Origin: Streptomyces nitrosporeus | Lineage (GTDB): Bacteria; Actinomycetota; Actinomycetes; Streptomycetales; Streptomycetaceae | Direction of reading: 5' to 3' | DNA: 64,000 nucleotides | Assembly: GCF_008704555.1 (NCBI RefSeq) | Contig: NZ_CP023702.1 | Span: forward strand, 4,874,001-4,938,000 | Shown here: piece by piece, positions 58,565 through 64,000 of the stretch | Numbering within the stretch: position 1 is the stretch's first letter | How the letters are laid out: each line of letters starts with the position of its first letter | Made by a program: the position numbers and the translations under genes | Notes under the pieces: generated by a model | Told to the model about the DNA's origin: nothing | What the model saw: only the letters and a program-made list of their open reading frames with translations | The model's database searches: none

Positions 58565-59779
58565 TCACCGGGAGGCGCGGTGGCGGTGGCGGAGGATCTC
58601 GACGTACGCGCTGATGTCCCGGTCCGTGGAGGGCGCCGGTGGGGCCGCTGCCGCGTCCACGGGCGGCGGGGTCGTGCGGCAGAGGCGGCAGAGGCCGTCC
58701 GGCAGGGCTTCGGCCGGGCCGGGCCGCCCGCACTCGGCGCACTCGACGAGGAGGCGGCGTACGGGGGTGCCGGACGCGCCCGGGGCCGGGGACGACGGGA
58801 GCCGGGCCGGGATCTTGTCGGTGAGGCGGCGGCGTACGAGGCCGACGGGGGAGCCGACCTGCTGGGGCAGGCCTGAGGTCAACGCGTGGGTGAGGTAGTC
58901 GGCGCTGACACCGCGTGCGAACCAGGCGGCGGCCAGCGGTTCCAGGGCGGCGCAGTCGGCGGCGGAGAGGGCCAGGCGCGGCTCGCGGTGGCCGAGTCGG
59001 GCCAGCGCGAGGTAGGCGGGAGAGGGGGAGCCGGGCACCGCTGCGGCGGCGGTGGGCGGCGGAGCCTGCGGCGGTACCGGACGCTCGGCGGGGTCCTGAG
59101 CACGCTGGTGCGGTACGAGGGGGAGGGGCGCGGAGCCGGCCACCGGTACGGGCGTGGGTGCGGGCGCGGTCTGCGGGGCGGGAGTGGTCTGCGGCGCGGG
59201 GGTGGTCGGCGGGGCGGGGGTGACCGCGGGCCGGTCTGCGGCTGCGGGGAGGGGAGTCGCCGCGCATCCGGCCGGGAGCTCCTGTGTGCCGGTAGCCGTT
59301 TTGGCCCTTTCCACGGAGGTAGCTGCCTCGGTCCCGCCCTCAAAGACCCCTGGTCCGCCCTCGGGAGCCCCTGCCCTGGCCTCGGTGGCGAGGTGGGCGG
59401 TCCACCACTCGTTGTCGTGTGCGGTGCGGGACCAGTGGGTGCGGGTGACCCACCGGTACTGTCCGTCGGTCTTGATGCGGCGGTGTACGCGGCGCAGGTG
59501 CCCGGCGACGGCGAGGGCGCGCAGGGCGCTGCCGATGGCCATCTGGCCGTACAGGGGGAGGTCCTTGGCCAGGGACTTGATGTCCATGGCGGCCCCGTCG
59601 GGCAGGCGGTCGAGGTATCCGGCGATATGACGCTCGCGCTCGGGGAGGAAGGCGAAGTCCTGAGAACTGGAGGCGCGTTGGCCGTGAACGGTCTGCTTGC
59701 CGTAGCCGGGACGGGCCCTGCGGGGCGGGGGTGGTACTGCGGCGGCGGGCAGGGCGGCGTTAAAGTGCTGAACAGCCAC
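58565..59779 (-). CDS. Winged-helix protein with C-terminal zinc ribbon
   Basis: A 404-residue protein. Residues of about 45-125 form a winged-helix-like domain (RERHIAGYLDRLPDGAAMDIKSLAKDLPLYGQMAIGSALRALAVAGHLRRVHRR...) similar to MarR-like or replication-initiator helices. A long Pro/Thr/Ala linker with TPAPQT repeats follows. The second folded part (LALARLGHREPRLALSAADCAALEPLAAAWFARGVSADYLTHALTSGLP) is a pattern I associate with a multi-copy Streptomyces family. A zinc ribbon (CAECGRPGPAEALPDGLCRLC) lies near the C-terminus. Likely DNA-binding; the exact role is unknown. Confidence 0.8.
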   Translation of the reverse strand: MAVQHFNAALPAAAVPPPPRRARPGYGKQTVHGQRASSSQDFAFLPERERHIAGYLDRLPDGAAMDIKSLAKDLPLYGQMAIGSALRALAVAGHLRRVHRRIKTDGQYRWVTRTHWSRTAHDNEWWTAHLATEARAGAPEGGPGVFEGGTEAATSVERAKTATGTQELPAGCAATPLPAAADRPAVTPAPPTTPAPQTTPAPQTAPAPTPVPVAGSAPLPLVPHQRAQDPAERPVPPQAPPPTAAAAVPGSPSPAYLALARLGHREPRLALSAADCAALEPLAAAWFARGVSADYLTHALTSGLPQQVGSPVGLVRRRLTDKIPARLPSSPAPGASGTPVRRLLVECAECGRPGPAEALPDGLCRLCRTTPPPVDAAAAPPAPSTDRDISAYVEILRHRHRASR

Positions 59780-60230
59780 GAGATCGCCTTTCTACGGTGT
59801 CGATCTTGGGTGAGACCCCGGCCGGTGCTGCTTACACCGTGTCGGGGTCGCTTCGTCGAGGGCACCGTAAGCAGCCGCGACTCTCCGCTGCAAGTCGCTC
59901 ACGATTAGTCATACTTGCTGGCCGTGACGGGGTAGGGAGGGTGGGGAGGTTTCCTCTTTCCCTCTTTGGAAACCCTTCCTGCCCCCCCGGATGAACAACA
60001 CCGCTCGAACCTCGGATCCCGGAGTCCGGGTCTTGGGGCCCGGCCCCCGGATCCCGGAGCTCAAGCGCCGGGAGGTGGCGGCCGGTTGTCCCCCGGAAGA
60101 GTGAGGATCCCCGGGCCCGGACTTCGGGCCCCGAGCCCTGAGACCCAAGACCCAAGCCCCGGGATCCGGGCCCCGAGCCCCGGCTCCTGCCCCGCCCCCC
60201 GCCTCCGCTCCCGGGAGGTGCTGGCGGTAT
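59780..60230. other. Gene-free stretch rich in GATCCCGGAG-like repeats
   Basis: 451 bp without a credible gene. From about 60010 to 60190 it is made of short shuffled elements such as GGATCCCGGAG, GGGCCCCGAGCCC and CCCAAGACCC, giving many small dyads. The left end (59880-59920, CACGATTAGTCATACTTGC) is AT-richer and may hold the promoter of the winged-helix gene. Confidence 0.5.
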
Positions 60231-60262
60231 CGACCCGGGTGGGGCTGGCCCCACCCGGGTCG
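60231..60262. terminator. 14-bp perfect hairpin 50 bp before esterase
   Basis: CGACCCGGGTGGGG and CCCCACCCGGGTCG flank CTGG. No plus-strand gene ends just upstream, so it is not an ordinary terminator; it may be an insulator or 5'-UTR element. Confidence 0.6.
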
Positions 60263-60312
60263 GGCGGCTGCCCGGCTCACCTCTCCGCAGCCAACTCCCT
60301 AGCTTCGTCACC

Positions 60313-61944
60313 ATGTTGAAGCGAACAGCACAGGCATTCATCAGCGGCTCCCTGGTCCTGGGGACAGTGACCGCCATGGGCACCACCGGCGCGGCGGCGG
60401 CCACCGGGCCGTCCTCCCTCACCGTGTCCGAGGCTGTCACGGCACCGGGTCGCGCCGAGCCCGTACGGGTGCGTACCGACAAGGGCGTCGTGCGCGGCCG
60501 GGTGGCCGAAGACGCGCGTACCTTCCAGGGCATCCCCTACGCCGCCCCGCCCACAGGGCCGGGCCGATGGGCTCCGCCCGCCCCCGCCCGCCGCTGGGAC
60601 GGCGTCCGCGACGCCACCGAGCCGGGGTCGGCCTGCCCGCAGACCGGTTCCATAGGCCCGCTCGGTCCTCACTCCGAGACCGAGGACTGCCTGTTCGTCA
60701 ACGTCACCACTCCGCGCACCGCAGCTGCGCGGCCCCGGCCCGTCATGGTGTACCTGCACGGTGGCGACCACACGGACGGCGAGGGCGCCATGCACGGGGC
60801 GAACCGGCTGGCCTCGCGGGGAGACGTGGTCGTGGTGACGGTGAACTACCGGCTCGGCGCCCTCGGCTACCTCGCCCACCCGGAGCTGGAGAAGAACGGC
60901 GAGTCCGGCAACTACGGTTTCCTCGACCAGCAGGCGGCCCTGCGCTGGGTGCAGCGCAACGCCACCGCCTTCGGCGGCGACCCGGACAACGTCACGCTCT
61001 TCGGCCAGTCCGCCGGTGGTTACAGTGCCTGCGCGCACATGGCCGCCCCGTCCTCCGCCGGCCTCTTCGACCGGGTCATCCTCCAGAGCGCCGCCTGCAC
61101 CACGCCCACGGACGGCCGACGAGACCGCGAGGACGCCCTGGCCCAAGGCGCCACGGCCGTCGCGGAGATCGAGGAGAACGGTGCGGAGGACTGGCGTACC
61201 GCTCTTCCCGGACAACTCGTCCACCCCTTCGGTACGGGGCCGGCGTACGCCCCCTCCTACGGCGGCGCCCTGCTCCCCCGTACCCCCGCCGAGGCGTTCG
61301 CCACGGGCCGCTTCAACCAGGTCCCGGTGCTCCAGGGCATCAACCGGCAGGAGGACGCGGCCGGTGTGTACAACCTCGAAGCGATCAAGCGGGCGCAGAC
61401 CGGCGACCCTGACGCACGACTCGACGCCGCCGACTACCGCGCCCACCTGGAGGACGAGTTCGGCAGCGAGAAGGCCGGGGCGATCGCCGCCCGCTACCCG
61501 GTCGAGGACTACGGCGGCTCACCCGCGCGGGCACTCGCCGCAGCCCTGACCGACGGCCACTGGGCGCAGTACAGCGTGGAGACCGGCCGCGCGCTGTCCC
61601 GCCATGTGCGGACGTACTCCTACGAGTTCGCCGACGAGGAGGTCCCCTGGTACACGGACCCCGTGTACGCGAAGCCCGGGTTCCTGATGGGTGCCGCGCA
61701 CACCTTCGAGCTGCCCTACCTCTTCGAACTCGATGACTTCGAACCGCTCACCCGGGCCCAGCGCGGACTCTCCGACAAGATGATCGACATCTGGACCGAC
61801 TTCGCCCGGACCGGTGAGGCCGCCTGGAAGCCCACCACACCGGCGTCCCCCAACGTCCGGTCGCTCGCCTCGGGGCCGGGAGGCGTCCACGGGGTCGACT
61901 TCGCCGAGGAGCACCACTACGGCTTCTGGAAGTCCCTGCGCTGA
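60313..61944 (+). CDS. Secreted type B carboxylesterase
   Basis: A 543-residue alpha/beta-hydrolase of the carboxylesterase/cholinesterase family. The signal peptide is residues 1-30 (RTAQAFISGSLVLGTVTAMGTTGAAAA). Family motifs: FQGIPYAAPP, SETEDCLFVNV, YLHGGDHTDG (oxyanion hole), VVVTVNYRLGALGYL, the nucleophile Ser233 in TLFGQSAGGYSA, and a candidate His in GAAHTFELPYLF. It hydrolyses carboxylic esters outside the cell; the substrate is not known. ATG 60313 gives a complete signal peptide. Confidence 0.94.
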   Translation: MLKRTAQAFISGSLVLGTVTAMGTTGAAAATGPSSLTVSEAVTAPGRAEPVRVRTDKGVVRGRVAEDARTFQGIPYAAPPTGPGRWAPPAPARRWDGVRDATEPGSACPQTGSIGPLGPHSETEDCLFVNVTTPRTAAARPRPVMVYLHGGDHTDGEGAMHGANRLASRGDVVVVTVNYRLGALGYLAHPELEKNGESGNYGFLDQQAALRWVQRNATAFGGDPDNVTLFGQSAGGYSACAHMAAPSSAGLFDRVILQSAACTTPTDGRRDREDALAQGATAVAEIEENGAEDWRTALPGQLVHPFGTGPAYAPSYGGALLPRTPAEAFATGRFNQVPVLQGINRQEDAAGVYNLEAIKRAQTGDPDARLDAADYRAHLEDEFGSEKAGAIAARYPVEDYGGSPARALAAALTDGHWAQYSVETGRALSRHVRTYSYEFADEEVPWYTDPVYAKPGFLMGAAHTFELPYLFELDDFEPLTRAQRGLSDKMIDIWTDFARTGEAAWKPTTPASPNVRSLASGPGGVHGVDFAEEHHYGFWKSLR

Positions 61945-62061
61945 CGGTACGCGGCCGGGCCCGGCCCCGGCCCGTGGCCCCCGGCCCCCAGGCCACGGGT
62001 CCACGGGCCTGCGGGGCGCGGGACCACGCCCTACGGATGCCGGCTCACGGATTCCGGCCCA

Positions 62062-62089
62062 CCGGTTTCAGTCCGCCGGTTTCAGTCCG
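62062..62089. repeat. 14-bp perfect duplication over an L,D-transpeptidase stop
   Basis: CCGGTTTCAGTCCG is repeated directly at 62062 and 62076; the minus-strand stop (TGA, 62082-62084) lies in the second copy. A third, partial copy follows. Confidence 0.85.
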
Positions 62090-62825
62090 CCGTGCCCGGC
62101 TTGGCGCCCCAGATGTAGACCAGGTCGTCGACATCGAGGAGGTTCCAGAGCTTCTCCGCGTTGTCCAGCGACAGATTGACGCAGCCGGCCGAGCCCCCGC
62201 CGTCGTACAGCGGGTCGAGACGCCCGTGAATGGCCTGGCCGCCGTCGAAGAACTGCGAGTAGGGCATCGGGGCGTTGTTGTAGATGGTGGACACATGGTC
62301 GCGCGAGCGCCAGTAGACCGAGTGCCAGCCGAGCCGGGTCTCCTCGGTGTCCCGGCCGCTGCGGATCGGTACGGGCCCGAAGTCGACGGAGTCCGACGTC
62401 TGCACCCACAGCAACTGGCGGTCGAGATCGACACAGGTGACGCGCTCCTTCCGGACCGGGCAGTCGCCGTCCGCGTTCGGGTCGTCGGCTGCTTCGGCGG
62501 CGACCATGGTGCGGTACGTGGCGAGGGAGGCGTAACCGTTGGTGGTCTCCACGTCGTGCTCGACCTGGAAGGCGCGGATCGCCTCGCAGTCGGCGGTGGA
62601 CTGGGTACCGTCCACCGGGCGGCCCAGGTACTTCTCCAGCGGACGCTGATACGGGCCCGTGCCCGCCGTACACGCCTTGGCGCCCGCGACGGCCGGGGCG
62701 TGGGCGCCGGCCGTCGCGGCCGTACCCAGCAGGGTCAGGCAGCTCAGCGTGAGCGCGGTCGCGGTCCTCGCGGTCCTCGTGGACCTGGCGGTCCTGGCGT
62801 TCCTCGCGGTGCTTCCCGGTCGCAT
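62082..62825 (-). CDS. L,D-transpeptidase (YkuD) with peptidoglycan-binding domain
   Basis: A 247-residue exported protein. Signal peptide: ATALTLSCLTLLGTAATAGAHA after a basic head of ARTARSTRTAR repeats. A peptidoglycan-binding region (LEKYLGRPVDGTQSTADCEAIRAFQ) is followed by the YkuD domain: VDLDRQLLWVQ, TEETRLGWHSVYWRS, His200 (AIHGRLDPLYDGGG) and the nucleophile Cys215. The canonical SHGCxN motif here reads SAGCVN, with Ala213 where His is usual. It makes 3-3 cross-links or attaches proteins in the cell wall. Confidence 0.9.
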   Translation of the reverse strand: MRPGSTARNARTARSTRTARTATALTLSCLTLLGTAATAGAHAPAVAGAKACTAGTGPYQRPLEKYLGRPVDGTQSTADCEAIRAFQVEHDVETTNGYASLATYRTMVAAEAADDPNADGDCPVRKERVTCVDLDRQLLWVQTSDSVDFGPVPIRSGRDTEETRLGWHSVYWRSRDHVSTIYNNAPMPYSQFFDGGQAIHGRLDPLYDGGGSAGCVNLSLDNAEKLWNLLDVDDLVYIWGAKPGTAD

Positions 62826-62968
62826 GATTCCTCCCGAACGTGATGTGACGATTCGTCAGACAACTGCTCCCAGAATCACGTTCACCGGCCCGGCCCCCCA
62901 CTCAGGGAGGGCCGAACCGGTGACAGGTGGGTCATACGGTGGGGCGGGACGGGAGGCCGGACGGCGTC

Positions 62969-64000
62969 CTAGCTGTAGTCCTTCCCGCCTTCTTCCTCGC
63001 ACTCCTTGTCGTCGCCCTTGCCCTTGCCCGGCTCGCCGCGCTCGTTGCTCAGCTCGACCGTGATGCCGTCCTCGACGGTGTCCTCGTCCAGGACGAGAGG
63101 GCCGGTCACCGGGTCACGCGGCAGGACGTACCCCTCGGGAACCGCGGTCTCCAGCAGGTAGTAGGAACCCTGCTCCAGGTCCTGGAAGGAGCAGCGGCCC
63201 GCCTCGTCGGTGGAGCACCCGTTGCCGATCCGGGTGTCGGGGTCGGCCCCGGTCGTCTGGAGACCGGGAACGTCGTTGGTCTCCTCCCAGAGCTCGAAGA
63301 CGGCCCCGGCGAGCGGCTCGCCGTTCTTGGCGTCCGTCTTGACCACATCGATCCCACCCGTGGGAGGCGTGGCGGTGGGAGTGTTCTCGACGGTGGTGGT
63401 GACACCCTCCTCGGCGTTCTCCTCGGTCACGGCGAAGGGGCCGAAGACGTTGGGGTCGGGGAGGTCGTAGCCCTCGGGGGCCTGGGTCTCGCGCCAGTAG
63501 TAGTCACCGAGGGGGAGACCTGTGCTGGTGCAGGTGCCGTCCGCGGGCGTGGTGCAGACGCCGCCCACCCGGGTGTCCGGGTTGATCCCGGTGGTCTGGA
63601 GACCGTCGGTCCCGTTGGTCTCACGCCACAGCTCGAACTCCGCACCGGCCAGCGTCGCACCCGTCTCCACGTCCGTCTTGACGACAGTGGCCTCACCGGT
63701 GACGGGGGGTTCGTCGGTGGGGGTGTTCTCGGCGGTGAGGGTGATGCCGTTTTCGGCGTTGTCCTCGGTGAGGGTGAGGGGGCCGAAGATGTTGGGGGCG
63801 GGGAGGTCGTAGCCGTCGGGGGCTTGGGTTTCCAGCCAGTAGTAGGTGCCGGTGGGGACGGTGTTGGTGCAGGTGCCGTCGGCTGGGGTGGTGCAGGTGT
63901 CGATCAGGGTGTCGGGGTTGGCTCCGGTGGTCTGGAGTCCGTCGGTGTTGTTGGTTTCCTCCCAGAGTTCGAAGTGGGCTCCGGTGAGCGGGTCGCCGGT
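62969..64000 (-). CDS. SpaA-like repeat surface protein, 3' part only
   Basis: The frame is open to base 64000, so the start lies outside; 343 residues are visible. They consist of three tandem SpaA/Cna-B-like (prealbumin-fold) repeats of about 112 residues: units at 63671-64000 (partial), about 63332-63670 and about 62990-63331. Shared motifs are VVKTDxxxG, AxFELWxETN, GLQTTGxNPDT, TPADGTCT, YYWxETQAPxGYDLP and ENTPT. The KTD Lys and ETQAP Glu match the residues that form isopeptide bonds in this fold. The end (KGKGDDKECEEEGGKDYS) has no LPXTG motif or membrane anchor. Confidence 0.88.
   Translation of the reverse strand, partial: TGDPLTGAHFELWEETNNTDGLQTTGANPDTLIDTCTTPADGTCTNTVPTGTYYWLETQAPDGYDLPAPNIFGPLTLTEDNAENGITLTAENTPTDEPPVTGEATVVKTDVETGATLAGAEFELWRETNGTDGLQTTGINPDTRVGGVCTTPADGTCTSTGLPLGDYYWRETQAPEGYDLPDPNVFGPFAVTEENAEEGVTTTVENTPTATPPTGGIDVVKTDAKNGEPLAGAVFELWEETNDVPGLQTTGADPDTRIGNGCSTDEAGRCSFQDLEQGSYYLLETAVPEGYVLPRDPVTGPLVLDEDTVEDGITVELSNERGEPGKGKGDDKECEEEGGKDYS

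Overview
The window is a piece of actinobacterial chromosome, almost certainly Streptomyces. GC is very high with strong GC3 bias. It carries an SsgA-like sporulation protein, an HppD/HpdA tyrosine-catabolism pair, a Mec/CysO/CysM cysteine module behind a sigma-R-type promoter, an N-acetylglucosamine PTS, a CebR box, and many GTG starts with strong GGAGG sites. From memory, the gene order from hppD to the ABC-2 transporter follows the chromosomal core of S. coelicolor around SCO2890-SCO2930. That comparison was not computed.

Layout. 0-3 kb: end of a Lon-like (S16) secreted protease, then an MFS exporter operon run by an ArsR-type regulator that has a 14-bp-phased operator array. 3-12 kb: hpdA/hppD, a TPR lipoprotein-like secreted protein, a GlcD-like FAD oxidase, an SsgA-like protein and two RDD membrane proteins. 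12-15 kb: a large secreted M6 (InhA) metalloprotease and a small conserved protein. 15-20 kb: pncB/pncA NAD salvage, clpS-DUF2017, and an amino-acid permease. 20-22 kb: mec, a sigma-R-like promoter, a Cys-containing leader peptide, cysO and cysM. 22-28 kb: a membrane-anchored MazF-like protein, an MBL hydrolase, PTS EIIC (nagE) and EIIB (nagF), rph, a lipoprotein and rdgB. 27.6-29.2 kb: an unusual tRNA-like gene next to two overlapping HNH nuclease genes, which looks like inserted DNA. 29-43 kb: an MFS symporter, bcp, a GroES-like gene, a guanidine-III riboswitch with sugE, a class A PBP, a three-gene ABC-2 transporter, a DUF1707 protein, an SGNH esterase, a DUF445 protein and small membrane or lipoproteins.

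43-64 kb is more accessory. It has a sugar module (tagatose/fructose-bisphosphate aldolase, a DeoR regulator and a PfkB kinase) around a cytosolic solute-binding-like protein. Two more SGNH hydrolases flank a PadR regulator. After these come a 1200-residue Ser/Thr kinase with WD40 repeats, a deletion scar joining TetR and RibD-type reductase remnants, and a CBM2-bearing beta-mannanase behind a perfect CebR operator. The end holds a phosphotransferase remnant, a winged-helix/zinc-ribbon protein, a type B carboxylesterase, an L,D-transpeptidase and the 3' end of a SpaA-like repeat protein.

Recurrent themes are very strong GC hairpins between operons, 15/30-bp in-frame minisatellites at the N-terminal ends of genes, short tandem duplications that contain stop codons, and two copies of a 150-200 bp dispersed repeat placed just upstream of genes. 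The best leads for new biology are the UAG-anticodon tRNA-like gene beside paired HNH nucleases, the CysO tail that extends beyond its Gly-Gly, the anchored orphan MazF, and the leader-peptide/sigma-R architecture of the cysteine operon.
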